This document shows positions 1 to 44,259 of a DNA stretch of 64,000 nucleotides, one piece after another. The notes under the pieces are model-generated. The model made no database searches. It was not told the origin of the DNA and saw nothing but the letters and a program-made list of their open reading frames with translations. A program made the position numbers and the translations under genes. The stretch spans positions 1 through 64,000 of the forward strand of contig WPIO01000157.1 in the NCBI GenBank assembly GCA_009760855.2, given 5' to 3'. Source of the DNA: Cristatella mucedo. Its lineage: Eukaryota > Bryozoa > Phylactolaemata > Cristatellidae. Positions within the stretch are counted from its first letter, which is position 1, and every line of letters starts with the position of its first letter.

Positions 1-695
1 TAAGTAATCTGGATTCACTGTTTGTGAAATCAAAATGCCTAGCCAATCAAAAACTGCAAGTTTTGTACCCAAGTAGGTTCTTAAACTTTCCCGAAGACAC
101 TGCGAGAATAAATTATCCGATGGAAGACGATCAGTTTATAAGAAAAGTTAGGAAATGAGAATTTGATCCTATTATTTACCAAGCACTTAGTATGCCACGG
201 TGGCTATTATTATAATTTTAATTTTTAGAAAGCTGAAGTTTGGTCTCATAACAGTGCCAACATTTCTAACGCGTATATACTGCAAGGCATTTGATTGGAA
301 GCAGAACTATTATCTTGCCTGGATCCAGATGGTAGTATGTTTGAAAAAATTGCATCCGCATGATAGATATGACTAGAAACTGACTGTCAACGACAAATTG
401 TGAACACGTGTATTCTAATTACTAAATATAAGAGCTGATTTGACAATGCACCTTGAAAAGTCCAATCTGTCCATTGTCCTGACAGCACTGGACATCGGCT
501 GGCATTGCTTGACTTCACCTTCAAAAATTTGAGCTCCTTTGATGGCAGCTCATAAAAACTTCTTAAAAAAAGTTTTAAGTGAGGTAGCTCTATTTTTCTG
601 TCAATAGCCTGAGGCAAATCCACGAAAACCTTTTTGACCGTGGTGATTCACTAAAAACGTGTTATTTATATATTTAATAATTTAAGGTATATAAG
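1..695. other. No recognisable gene
   Basis: AT-rich. One 78-codon minus frame (387-623) has no recognisable motif. Nothing else seen. Confidence 0.5.
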
Positions 696-697
696 TA

Positions 698-3090
698 ATA
701 AAAATAATAATGGACTTGATAAAGCGCCCTCAAGAGAACTCAATCTCCTTCGAAGCGCTTTACATTTGCTGCCAAGGGAAACGCGATTGAATGGTGAGTA
801 ATATCATGCTTGATAAACAACATGAATAACATGGTTAGGGGTGACATGCACATGGTCAGCCTGCAAGTGTGGTTAGTGGCAGCATTCACAGTGTCAGCAC
901 GCCTAAGCACATAAAGTACGAATCACAGGGACTTACTAAATGCTGCCCAAAATAGGTGTGTTTTTAAGTTCTTTTTAAATGTGGTCAAGTCAGCGGATGT
1001 TCTGACGCAAGTTGGAAGGGAGTTCCAGGCTTTGGGAGCATACGAACTAAATGCACGGTCTCCAAAGGATTTGAGGTTTGTATGGGGTATCTGTAGACTG
1101 TTGGATTCCGAAATGCGGGTGGTACGATGCTTGGCCTCGTGGGGGAGTAGATCTGAGAGATAGGCTGGAGCCAAAGAATGAAAGGACCTAAAGGTGAGCG
1201 ACAAAACCTTGAAGTCGTTGCGTTGCTTGACTGGTGGCCAGTGCAGATCGATGAGAAGTAGTGTGATTGGCAACTGCGAAGCTCACGACAGACAAGCCTA
1301 GCTGCAGCGTGTTGCACCAGCTGTAAGTGCCTGATTTCACACACTGGTAGGCCAGCAAGCAGCGAATTACGTAAGTCAAGACGTGACGTCACAAATGCAT
1401 TAAACAATTTAATGGTGATTTCCTTATTAAACAAGCCCGAATTTTAGCAATGTTATGTATCTGAAAGTAGGCAGACTTGATTGTGTTGTCTAACGAGGGG
1501 TCACATTGGAAAATGACACATGGATTTGGAACTGATTCAACAGGAGATATGCTGGCAGAGCCAATTTTGAGCGTTAGTCTTTTCAATTTCTGAATTACAC
1601 TTGGTTTGCCCATAACTAATAAGTTAGTTTTATCATCGTTTATTTTAAGAAAATGTGCTGCCCTCCATGTGAGGATGCCATCAATATATGTAGCAAGGCA
1701 GTTGAGAGAATTCGATGTGCTCGAAGGCTGGGAGGGATCAAAGCAAAGGTACAACTGAGTGTCATCCGCATACAAGTGTGAGCCTAGATTGTGCTTGGCA
1801 ATCACACCGGCAAGAGGGAGAGTATAAACCGTGAAAAGAACTAGACCTAGCACGGAGCCCTGAGGTACCCCATATTTCAGAGGTACCTCGGACGATCTTT
1901 ATCCTTTCACGTCAATACTCGGGAGTCTCCCACTGAGATAGGACCTGAACCATCGCAGAGAAGTGCCAGCGATGCCCAAACGAGGTGTGAGGCGCTCTAG
2001 AAGAACTTGGTGATCGAGAGTATCTAAATCTGCCGAAAGATCGAGCAAAACAAGCAGAGACACTCTACCCATGTCTGCATTCCTAAGTAGGTCGTTGTAC
2101 TCCCGAAGCAATACTTACTCTGTGGAGTGATTAGTTCTAAAGACAGATCGGAACTTACTAGCAAGGTTTGAAGTGTGAATATATGAGTTCAGCTGGTCTT
2201 TCATGACTCGTTCCAGTGTCTTTGATAGGAACAGTAGATGGGAGACTGGGCGGAAGTCGCTCAAGTTCTCTTGGTCTAGCGTTTCTTTCTTGAGTGACTA
2301 TAACCTTTTTGAAAGAAGCTGGGACATGACCCAAGGCTTATGACATATTTATGTTGTTAGATATGCAGATCAGCAGCAGATCAATGCATCGTTGAAGCAG
2401 GATGGTGGGAATAGGGTCCAACGGACTTGTTGTCTTCTTCGATTGGGATATGAACGTCAGGACGAGATCACAAGTGACCTGCTTAAATGTAGACATTGAG
2501 GTGCTACATGGAATCGAGGGACAGCAATCCAGGGGACATGCTGCTATCTTAGGGATGTACTCACTGATCTTGACTATCTTCTTGATAAATAAGCTAGAGA
2601 AGCGATCGGCTAGATCATCACAGGAATCATTTGGTAAGGGGTTAACCTGGGAGCGGTTGAGGAGCTGGTTGATCGTCGACATCAGCATTTTTAGATTGTG
2701 CATCTGTGATTCAACAATGTTCTAATAGAAGCAAGACTTGCCCTCTGATAGAATTGACTGGTACGATCTGCAGTAGTCCTCGTTTGCCTGTCGATAGACT
2801 TCCTGAAGCCTTTCTTAAGAGAAAGCCTATAACTTTACCCGGGCGTCACGGGCACTGCAGAACCGTGGTTTAGGTCTAATCTTCGTGAGGGATTTTTGAG
2901 TAGTGATGTCACGGGTGAAATTAATCACAAAGCCTTTAAAGCATGGAGTAACGCAGGGTCTATTATTGGTCAACTTATTTCCACAATAAATTCTCTCTTT
3001 TCTGATATGTACCATAAAAATGTGGATACCATCTCCGAAGCTGTTTTCTGAATGCTTGACTTCCCCTCTTGATGTCTGCAAGTCATTGCT
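698..3090 (-). mobile_element. LINE family 1 (L2/CR1-like), longest copy, degraded
   Basis: Read on the minus strand, a run of frames separated by stops and shifts gives, in order: a basic linker after the endonuclease (about 2830-3081), the pre-RT segment with DPIPTILLQRCIDLL (2338-2703), the RT motif LLDLSADLDTLDHQ (around 2050), GxxLGPVLFT and YADDTQLYLCF (about 1770-1850), and the C-terminal segment ending at about 930. The 3' UTR runs to a GGCGCTTTATCAAGT motif and an ATT-rich tail at 698-715. The YADD catalytic box is intact, but the frame is broken many times, so the copy is inactive. Confidence 0.88.
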
Positions 3091-3302
3091 TGCACGTCGT
3101 CTTCATACTGACACAATGGGAACTACAGTAACTAGTGCATCACTCACTAGTTAGGCTTGGCCCGTCGTAAATGTCCTATCTAGCAAATGACAACACTGCT
3201 TGCCGACCCGTTCTGACCACTCATCAAACACACTATATTGAATTTTAAATCTTTGACTCACTTATACAGGTAGGTCCCTTTATTATTTCCTTTATTATTA
3301 TT

Positions 3303-3347
3303 TCAGGGCGAGCACCTTAACCGCTAGACCAAACCAGCTCGGCACAG
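3303..3347 (-). mobile_element. SINE B, tRNA-like head only
   Basis: ggcgagcaccttaaccgcta and gaccaaaccagctcgg; the body is missing. Confidence 0.75.
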
Positions 3348-3349
3348 GT

Positions 3350-4390
3350 GGTTAAGCCATCGTTCCCTCTAGCTGCTGGAACGTAGAAATCAAGCGATAT
3401 GCCAATCTAGTGTCTCAAGGGTCCAATTCAGACCCCGAATCGTCCTACCTTTAAGCCGAAAAGTGCTGCCAGCTGCAGCAGAATTCCTTCGCCTGGGCTG
3501 TCTATGAGCCCTCTGCCTCAGAGGTCAGATACGATATGTTTTTTTAGTGGCCTCAGACCTGTAGCAGTAATTGTACTCTACCGCTGGATGGCCGTGAGCT
3601 GTAGCAGCTCGATGATCAGGTGCTTACCATCGAGAGAGTACGGTATCAGTTCCGGCTGGAATTGAGCCCACCTGCACTGCATCCTGCTATCCAACTATGG
3701 ACGGATCTCTATTCACCGCACCTAAGTGTTAGCCGAATAGCACAGCCGATTGTACGCAATAGAAGGTTGGTGTGAATTGACTATCTACATTTTGCTGAAT
3801 ACTCAGTGTGCCTAGTTGCGAGAAGCCTCTTCTATGCACAGCGAAAAACCAAACACTTGCCGTGAGCCAGATCCTGGCAGAATCGAAGAGGAGCTAGGGA
3901 GCCACTGCTTCGCTCATGTGAAATGTACGCATATTCAAATGGGCCGAACTGCTGCACGGCCTTTCATCGCCAGCAGAGGCCCACTCAGACGGGTCGTAAG
4001 CTGCTTCGCGTGCAGCTTCAGCTCGGCTCTTACCTGTTCGTATGCAAGCGTACCTTGTCCGTAGTAGCTAGCTTAGCAGCGGACTAGATCTAGCTGCCAC
4101 TCATATGATGATGGTGGAAGCGATGATATGACGTGCTAGTACGCGATGAAAATTACGCAAGCGGACCTGTTTAGGTAGTTTCCCTTGAGTGGCCAACGGG
4201 TCTGCCTTTTTTTCCAGGGTACCATCCAACATGCTCTCCTCGGCCTGCAAATTAAGTTACTGATCTATGCAGTCCGGTCTCGAACTTGCATGCAGCCAAG
4301 CCGTAGTCACTGTCAGCTGAGGCACTCGAACCGAATGTCGTCATAATAATGCTGCTTTCTCACAAACGATCTTATTTCTACCCGTTTTTA
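3350..4390. other. Unassigned sequence
   Basis: Moderate GC, with one 82-codon plus frame (3816-4064) of no recognisable family. Probably old repeat, but I find no second copy in the window. Confidence 0.4.
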
Positions 4391-4394
4391 GCTT

Positions 4395-4665
4395 CAATAT
4401 ATGCGAACTGCTGCACTCTGCTGAATTCGTGAGTAATTGAATAGAATGACCTTTCCGGGCTGTTTGTGCACAGAGCCGCTAGCCGCTGCTGCTTTCACGC
4501 CACTTACTTCCTCGATCGTCCTCCCGACTCCGCTATGTGTCTCACACTTGCCTTCGGTGTGCCGTATGAAATATGTTGGTTGCTGCATACCCACCGAAGC
4601 CGTTTAGGCTTGGAATGCGCATACATCAATTCGCCAGAATGGCATTCGCTTAGCCTGTATGGCTT
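4395..4665 (+). mobile_element. LINE family 2 3'-UTR fragment, degraded
   Basis: Decayed match to the 3' UTR: ccgactccgctatgtgtctc, then ccgaagccgtttaggcttgg. Confidence 0.55.
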
Positions 4666-5008
4666 CTTGGTGCCAAAAACTGAGATTATGCAAGGTTGTT
4701 CAAGGTATACCTTGAGATTTAACTGTACTTATTCAATGCTTCGATTAGGTCAAGAGTATTAAATGTGCCTGGAAAGAGGCTCAGTTTTCTTAGGTGCTAA
4801 ACAAATGTCTAAATACTTAGGAACTATTCGTCAGGTTTGATTTCTATTTTGGAGATGTAGCTAAATTGCATTTGACGACTAGGTCTAGCCAGACTGGCAC
4901 AGCTACCATGCACCACGCTCTACCTCTGTATCAACACCTACTAACAGAGGTACATTCCGAGTACGTAGAGGCGTGTGCGAAAGGAATATTTTGAAAACTG
5001 ATGTTTAA

Positions 5009-5088
5009 TAAGAATAACAATGCACTTGATAAAGCACCCCCAGAGAACTTAATCTCTTTCTAGGCGCTTTACATTTGCTGCAAAGGGA
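5009..5088 (-). mobile_element. LINE family 1 solo 3' tail
   Basis: atgcacttgataaagcaccc through gcgctttacatttgctgcaa on the given strand. Confidence 0.8.
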
Positions 5089-5274
5089 GATAAATATAGC
5101 GATCCCTCCCTTGAGCGATGCCAATGTTTTTTGCCAAGTGATATTAACCAGTGAGCTCTCCAAGGTTTGGTGACATACCTTCTGGCGTGCTTTAGAAAGG
5201 GTAGAATTGCAAACCAGAGCTGAAAGATGGGCCAAGTAAAGGGGAATTTCTTCCGTCACTTTAGGTAATTTGCA

Positions 5275-5408
5275 AATGGGTCTTAGTTCAGAAGGTAAGG
5301 TGATAAACACGATCCAGGTCGTGGGTTCGAGTTTTGCAGTGGGCGATACTTTTTGCCTACTGCAAGCAGTGGGGATAGCCGTTAGTGCTTCTCGGCTTCT
5401 ATACAAAT
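5275..5408 (+). mobile_element. SINE A (tRNA-derived)
   Basis: A B-box-like gggttcgagttttgcagtgg follows a decayed A-box, with a family-specific body ending tctatacaaatga. Confidence 0.7.
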
Positions 5409-5409
5409 G

Positions 5410-6385
5410 AAGTTGTTAAATCAGCTTTTTTTGGGAACAACATTCGGTAGGTTGTAAAAGTGCGAATAATTACAAGCAGCCCATGATTTCTGAGAATGCA
5501 TAGGAAGAAGCAATTTAACTGTGAAGTATGGAGACCAAGAAGCGGTGTACCCACACGATGTAAGCCCATCAAGGTACTAGCCACAGAGAAACGATTGGCT
5601 TGCAAGAAAATATTGCGTAGGCGTTGTGACTGCCAAAAAGACTGAAGCTCAAAACAATAAAATATTCTGTTAGAGGTTAAAAAAGCAAGTGCCAATAAGC
5701 GCTTAAGGGCACAACGTTAGCGTGACATCGCCGACTTACGTTTATGCAAGAGAAGGACTCACTCACGCCCTCACTTACATTCTCACATTCAAAATTATTT
5801 AGGTTGAGTTTGGGTTGGTAGAACTACCTTGGCCGCAGGGTGAACTGGATAAGTTGAAAAAACGTAGACCAAAAAAATAAACCTTATGTGCAAATCAAGC
5901 ATCAACGGATTTCCAGGATTTATTAAGTGGCAGGGATACATGCTTAGCATTGAAAACATTCGATTTGAGTCTCAGAATAATCGATATATAGTCATTGATT
6001 GAGTGCGTGGAGTATACTTTATAGCAAGAGCTCCGGAGCGATGGGTAGCAGTAAGGGCGGCGGAGCGCCCTCTTTTGGTCAGCCGCTAGGTAGGTAGCAG
6101 CCGCCCCTGGTCGTGGGTGCATTTATCGATTTAGTAACAATTTGGGACTCTGTGCATGGTGGCAAGGCTGAGTTCCTCTGCAAGCAGGCAGGAGAACTAG
6201 CTCTGGTGCAGCAGCATATTTTTTTAGAGCGAAAGTCTCGTGTGAAAATTATGCAACAAAATGGTAGACGTACGTGTCAAACAATCTGTACACTTTCGTA
6301 GTTGTAAGCTAATCTCTTGTGCAAGCCAGGAAGTCTCTGCCAATGTTACTTCTTGGCATTTCCTCAATTGTACCCCGGGTCTTCG
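5410..6385. other. Unassigned sequence between SINE copies
   Basis: Short frames on both strands without motifs. No splice-bounded exon found. Confidence 0.4.
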
Positions 6386-6387
6386 GC

Positions 6388-6515
6388 CGGGAAGTATGGC
6401 GCTCGGTCTTCAAGACCAGGTCGTGGATTCGAGTCCTGTGGTGGCTGATTGTTTATTTTCTCCTGAAATTGGTGGTGATAGCCACGAAGGATCTTTTGCC
6501 GTTATATCAAAGGAG
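6388..6515 (+). mobile_element. SINE A (tRNA-derived)
   Basis: tggcgctcggtcttc and B-box ggattcgagtcctg, then the SINE A body. Confidence 0.7.
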
Positions 6516-6621
6516 CTGTTCAATCTGCTTGCCTTTTTTATGTCGGCTGCAGCAAGTCATCATATGCGGTGGCCGGTGCGTGACAGGCAACCAAAGAAAG
6601 AAAGATTAGCTGATTCAAAAG

Positions 6622-6768
6622 ATTCATTTATATAGCGGCAGAGGAGCCTTTACGGCTGTCACTAGCGCTTGCAGCGGGCAATACACGATTACCTACAGCA
6701 GAACTCGAACCTAAGACACGGGTCGTAAGAACGAGCACCTTACCTTTAGGCTAAGACCCAATGGCGCC
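6622..6768 (-). mobile_element. SINE A (tRNA-derived), inverted relative to its neighbour
   Basis: The minus-strand copy shows the A-box region (gcctaaaggtaaggtgc), the B-box gttcgagttctg and the tail gccgctatataaatgaatc. Confidence 0.8.
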
Positions 6769-7073
6769 AAATGTCACTCTCCTGATCTGGAGGTCATTGT
6801 TGGCGAGGGATAACCTGTAGCATGACCAAATTCTTAACGAGGCTTTTTCACCAGAAAAAAGCCAACTCTGTTACTTTGTAGTTCAAAACTGCAGCCGATT
6901 ACATGATATGTTATTCAGTGGTCATATTTTTAATATTAAATTTTACACCAATTTTAATAGTGCTAAAACTTCTAAAGTCACAGAACTAACAAATACGGCA
7001 AAAACGGTGAGGTGAAATTGGAAAACCTTAAACGGCTAGCCCAGGGGGTCGGCCATCGAGAGGAGGGTGGGGC

Positions 7074-7076
<3 letters not shown>

Positions 7077-7104
<28 letters not shown>

Positions 7105-8272
7105 TCACTTGATAAAGCGCCCTCAGAGAACTTAATCTCTCTCTAGGCGCTTTACATTTGCTGTAAAGTGAAATGCAATTGAATGGTAAGTAAAATCATG
7201 CTTGAAAAACAAACGAAATGAATAATATGGTTAGGGGTGCTGTGCACAGGGTCAGCATGCAAATGTGGTTAGTGGCAGCATGCACAGTGTCAGCACGCAT
7301 AAGCACATCAAGGACGAATCACAGGCACCCACTAAATACTGTTCTAAATAGGTGTACTTTTAGGTTCCTTTTAAATGTGGTCAGGTCAGGGGATGTTCTG
7401 ATGCAGGTCGGGAGGGAGTTCCAGGCTTTGGGAGCATATGAACTAAATGCACGGTCTCCAAAGGATTTAAGGTTTGTATGAGGTATTTCTAGACTGTTGG
7501 ATTCCGAAAAGCGGGTGGTACGATGCTTGGCCTGATGGGGTAGTATATCTGAGAGATAGGCTGAAGCCATAGAATGAAGGGACCTAAAAGTGAGCGACAA
7601 AACCTTGAAGTCAATCCGTTGCTTGATTGGTAGCCAGTGCAGGTCGGCGAGAAGTGGAGTAATGTGGCAACTGCGACGCTCACGACAGACAAGCATAGCT
7701 GCCGAGTTTTGCACCAGCTGCAATCGCCTGATCGCACATGCTGGTAGGCCAGTAAGCAGTGAGTTGCAGAAGTCGAGACGGGATGTCACGAATGCATGAA
7801 CTAACTTGGACGTGGTATCTTTATCTAAACAAGCCCGAATTTTAGCAATGTTATGAAGCTGAAAATAGGCGGATTTGACTGTGGAGCTGATGTGGTCGTC
7901 TAACGAGAGGTCGCTTTGGAATATGACACCTAGATTTCGAGCTGATTCAACTGGAGATATGCTGGCAGAGCCAATTTTGAGAGTCAGCCTTTCCAATCTC
8001 TGGATCACACTGGGTTTTCCCATAACTAGTAAGTTAGTTTTATCATCGTTAAGTTTTAGAAAATTTGCTGCCATCCATGTGCGGATGTCATCAATGCATG
8101 CAGCTAGTGAGTTTAGAGAATTTGAGGTGCTCGAAGGCTGGGAGGGATCAAAGCAAAGGTACAACTGAGTGTTATCCGCATAGAATTGAAAGCCTAGAAG
8201 ATTGTGCTTGGCAATCACATCAGCAAGAGGTAGAGTATAAACCGTGAAAAGAACCGGACCTAGCACTGAGCA
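7077..8272 (-). mobile_element. LINE family 1, 5'-truncated, with a 315-codon open RT C-terminal frame
   Basis: The frame at 7319-8266 (minus) starts inside the RT at LGPVLFTVYTLPL and runs 315 codons to the natural ORF end. The catalytic box reads YADN instead of YADD, so the fragment could not polymerise even if complete. The 3' UTR ends in AAT repeats at 7077-7102. The 5' truncation at about 8272 lies 280 bp upstream of the RIIa gene start, so this LINE is part of that gene's promoter-proximal DNA. Confidence 0.9.
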
Positions 8273-8550
8273 CTGGGGCTGCTTATCTTATCGCATTTGT
8301 CCTCATCAGCTGCTGCTGGTATGTTTCCATTTACTCCGAATAAGTATTTTATTTAGACCACATGCCTTAAATTTACAGGACATTCCATCGCTCCGTTGGT
8401 TGAGTTACAAGAGCAGCATCAGGAAAACCCTCTACCGGCTCGGCGGCTTGCATTACCACTCTTGGATTCTCGGAGGGAGGATACAAGCTACTTCCGGCCG
8501 GGTACTAGGGACGCTTGGCGGTAATCGGATTCTTGATTTTGACGGCTGCA
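8273..8550 (+). promoter_or_regulatory. Upstream region of the RIIa gene
   Basis: The only non-repeat DNA between the LINE ending at 8272 and the start codon. No TATA box or clear initiator is visible; the leader may start within the LINE or further upstream. Confidence 0.3.
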
Positions 8551-40247
<31,697 letters not shown>

Positions 40248-40759
40248 ATTATGACGGTGATAAGAAGTTGTTGTCATTCACACAAAGTTATGCAGCACTT
40301 GATTGCACCATTTGTTATGACAATGAAAGCACTCGTATGTACCTGAAGACCCTAGAGGACAATTTGTGGCAATGACTTGCTGCATAAACTTTCGATTGCA
40401 GTGTGAACTTCTGCTTACACGGAGGCAGTATGAAAGCACACTATATTGAATACAAGCCTGTCCTCATTACTCTGTTTCCGTGACAGGGTAGACTTATCTT
40501 CCAGATGCCAGAATTCTCTTTGATTTTTTATTTTAGCTGAGTTTACAAGACCGCATAAAGTAACACTGTTGCTTTGTATCCAATTAGTCTTTTTGTCATC
40601 GATTGTCTTTCTGGATATTGTATGAAGAGAAATCATCTGTATTTACATGCCTGCTTATAAGCTTACACTCTAGAAACTCTGTATTCCACTTCTTCCCTCC
40701 TTGGCAGGCCAGATATAGCAGGTGTAACGTGTAGAGTGAGCACGGTGAAGAGTCAATAA

Positions 40760-41600
40760 ATTAAGTAAATCAATTATTTTACTGTATACTCCTGCACCCA
40801 ATACTGCTTGATATGGAGCCAGAGAAGTTTGAAGTGGGCTGTAGTATCGTGTGCTGGCTAGGATGTTCACGACAGATGAGTCAAGCCGACGAGTTTTGCA
40901 CCACGTGTAGGTTCCTAATGCGTGAGACCTGCAAGCAATGACTTGCGGACATCTAGAGGGGAAGTTAAAATTGCAGTGATGTCCTTCCCTAAGCCAATCC
41001 AAATTTTCACAATGGTATGTAGCTGAATGCTGATGATAAGCACACGACTTCGGATTTTATGCCGACGTCTAGCGATCAGAAACTTTAAGGCTGGACACAC
41101 GCCTTGTTTGTCGACCAAGCATTCGATACGATGGCCAAGCCCATTTTATGGGTTAAGCTTTCCAGTCCCGAGTAACCCTAGTTTTATCAGTAATAGTAAG
41201 CTGATTTTATCGTCATTCAATTTGAGGTAGTTCGCAACAACATAGGTGTGAATGTCAACGATAATTTCTGCTAAGATGTAGCTGTGAGAGAGTGGGACTT
41301 GCAGAAAGGAGAGGGCACGAATAAAAGCACGAGTATACAGCTGTGTGCTACATGCATAACAATTAAAGTCCGACTTGTGATTAGAGATTGTATTGGCCAG
41401 AGGGTGTGAAAGGATTGTGGAAAAACAGTAGACCAATAACAGATGCCGACATACCCTCCGCGTTAAAGATTCTTGGAATGAATGTTGCCCGTTGACATCA
41501 GTACTCAGAAGTGTCACACGAGGATTAGACCTTAACCATGGCATTGCAGTGCCAGCTACTCCCAGAAAAAATGACAGGCTTGCACATTAGCAAAGCTCCT
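40760..41600 (-). mobile_element. LINE family 1 fragment, degraded
   Basis: The minus-strand frame 41146-41544 retains VVANYLKLNDDKISLLLL and a remnant of the ADDTQLYL region (CSTQLYTRAF). The catalytic YADD is lost. Confidence 0.65.
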
Positions 41601-44255
41601 GGAAGTTAGGACCAGTTTAAGCGCTTCCAAAGTTTTTGATAAAGTATGCGTTGCTTGATGAATGATGAACTACTTTAGTTAGAAGAGGAGCAGGGCTTTA
41701 AAGAGTCAATGGATAGGCGGACTACAGTATCACCTGCATATAAACACAATAGCCAAGATCTTTTTGGCAATGCAATCTCATTATTCGATTTGAAGGTCAT
41801 AAATTAAATGATTGTAAGAGAGAGGCATATTTATTATTAATTTAAAAGAGCATGCAACTTGTGATTCTGCCGATTTGAACGTTAGCTGTAAGCCCCGAAA
41901 AGCCCAAGGACTTTAACGTGACAGTTGCTGTGCGTTCTGAACAGCTGTCATTGATTGCTTTAGTTCTTGCTGCTCCTAAAAAGATCTTTATAGTTTGCAC
42001 AGGTCTACCGAGCAGCAGCATCTCCCTGTGCTGCTTACCGTAAAGTCTACCTCTCTATTTAGGAGATCCCGGTCGTAAGTGCAAAACAATGCATTAGGTT
42101 AATACTCAGCCAAGTACACAAGAAATCAAGATAAAGGCTCCAAAATCGACCTACGGTATCTTCCGGTATGGATTGAGCAGCCCTTTCCCCGTAAACATCG
42201 TTCCCAATTACTTATCAGTGTCAGCGCCACAACCTCAGTATCTTGTGAGCTCGTAAAGTGTAACAGTTCATGAATTTTAATTAAAATTATAGCCCGCAAC
42301 GTCCTCGTCAGACTCCTTTTGAATCGTACAGATACAACTCGATCAACAAATACCAATCAGATTCAATAAGGCTCAATGCAAGAAAAGGGCAGCTGACACG
42401 TTTACCAATTGTAGAGCATTGCAGTGCTTGTGGGGACGTCTCAGCGATCCAAGATATACTACTACGTAAATAATTTCACCAGTTTCCACCAGTTCATTAA
42501 TGGAAGAAGATGCAAAAAGAGACTTCCATCTTCAGTGGAACACGAAGCTGGTCGCTCAGCCATGTGTGCAGATCAAGAGTGCTAGCTGCCTGTCCACCCT
42601 CTCAACGGTAGTACGTCACACTTCAGCTGCACCAGCAGCCTGATTAAACCGGCTATCACAGACGATATGCCCAAATGGTCAGCGGAACTATTAGACCAAG
42701 TGTGGCATAGTAAAGTTAAGCAAAGTATAGCTTATCTGATTATACAACCTCATTTATAGAGTGGCAGAAGGGCCTTGGATTTTCGGAAACTTTCTTAAAA
42801 CATGCCAAAACAAAGATATATGAAAAAATCCAAGCCATATTTTACACATTGAAATGAATTACGACAGAGAAGTCATTATAAATTTCTAAACAATATAATC
42901 TCATAACATCTCTGCCGCTTGGCATGACCAGCGGCTGAGCCCAGGGGTGGGTAAGGCGAAATTGTCCAACCTGGCATTGACCTCAAAGAGTGATGGCCAG
43001 CGACCTATGCTGCCCTCTATACCAACTTTCCAACCATCACCAACCACGAAAGTACTTCCTGATTCTCGCAGGTGCGAAACCACCTAGCGCGTTTCAAATA
43101 ACTATGATTGCGATTATCATTTTATTACTTGCAGATCATACCCAAACTTGAAAATACTGTTGCTATGCCTGGGCATACCCATACAAGAATAAAGGTATAA
43201 TAAAACGTCGGATAATGGATATCACGAGGTTCTATGCCCATTAGCTCTTCCGTCGATCAAACCTAAATTGTATTTATTCTTACGGCGTTCGATGATTTCC
43301 ACTAGTCCGAGGCCAGGCTATTGTAGTTCAGCTTGCCTGGGTCAAACCATGCCCACAGCCCCAAAGAGGAAGTGACGGTGGTCTCTCTAAGAGACGTAAT
43401 GCAGTGGGTTCAGAGAATGGCTGTTAAATAATAAGGTAAAGACCAATTGGTCAACAGCACAATAATGGAGCCTGTCTCGGCTTTATAAGCAAAGGTAGAC
43501 AATAGGTTTGGGACCGATGCCACTCTCCCAGAGCAGCTAGTTTTTCGCTACAGCTATCTTAGCATAAAGTGAAACGGAATTTGTGGCTCCTGTGATCGGC
43601 CAGCTGTATCGGGTAAGTCGGTTGACTAAAATGTGCAGCGAATAATGCGGTCATATTAACTACTAAGGTGAAGTCAGTAGCGAAAATTCACATCCGGGAG
43701 TATACTATTACTATACGGAGTATACTAGTATTATACTATATGGAGCAGGAGTCACATTAATGTACATAATCTTTGGGATATCAGCGATAGAACAGCAATG
43801 ACTATTTTAAAGCAAAGCGTAGCCAACTATTTGAACGGTCATACTCAAATGTTTATAATGTCTCAAATGATTATCTAGAAGTTGTTAGGCTTCTATTTGG
43901 TCCATCCATTTTTTAGGCTAATTCCCATTAAATAGCGTCTTTCAAGTTGTGCGAGGCAAGGGCTGGACGTGATCATGCACTTTACAAATCAAGTCATTTT
44001 TTTTAAAATCCATTTCTGATGCAGCTTATGGATTCAATACTCGAGTACAGGCGAGTTTTAGCTAGTAGAATATTATCCTCATGGCTATGGTTACTTCTTG
44101 GTGAGCAGCCGAGCAGCTGCACAACTCAGAGAGAGTATCGTGAAGTCACTTGGATGTTTGATTTGGAGCGAGTAATGCTAAGACGGGAATGGTTCGATGT
44201 GGCAAGTCTGTCGCAAATAACAAACAGTACGAGCTGCTGAGTTAGGTATCTTTTG
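41600..44255. other. Intergenic sequence, unassigned
   Basis: No exon or intact repeat recognised apart from a SINE A tail at 42738. A small local duplication of tatac-containing motifs lies at about 43700-43740. Confidence 0.4.
42738..42785 (-). mobile_element. SINE A tail fragment
   Basis: Only the 3' end (cctcatttatagagtggcag on the plus strand) is left. Confidence 0.45.
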
Positions 44256-44259
44256 CAGA

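Noticed and set aside
42938-42960. hAT-like terminus (caggggtgggtaaggcg)
   Set aside because: No matching inverted end or 8-bp duplication found nearby.
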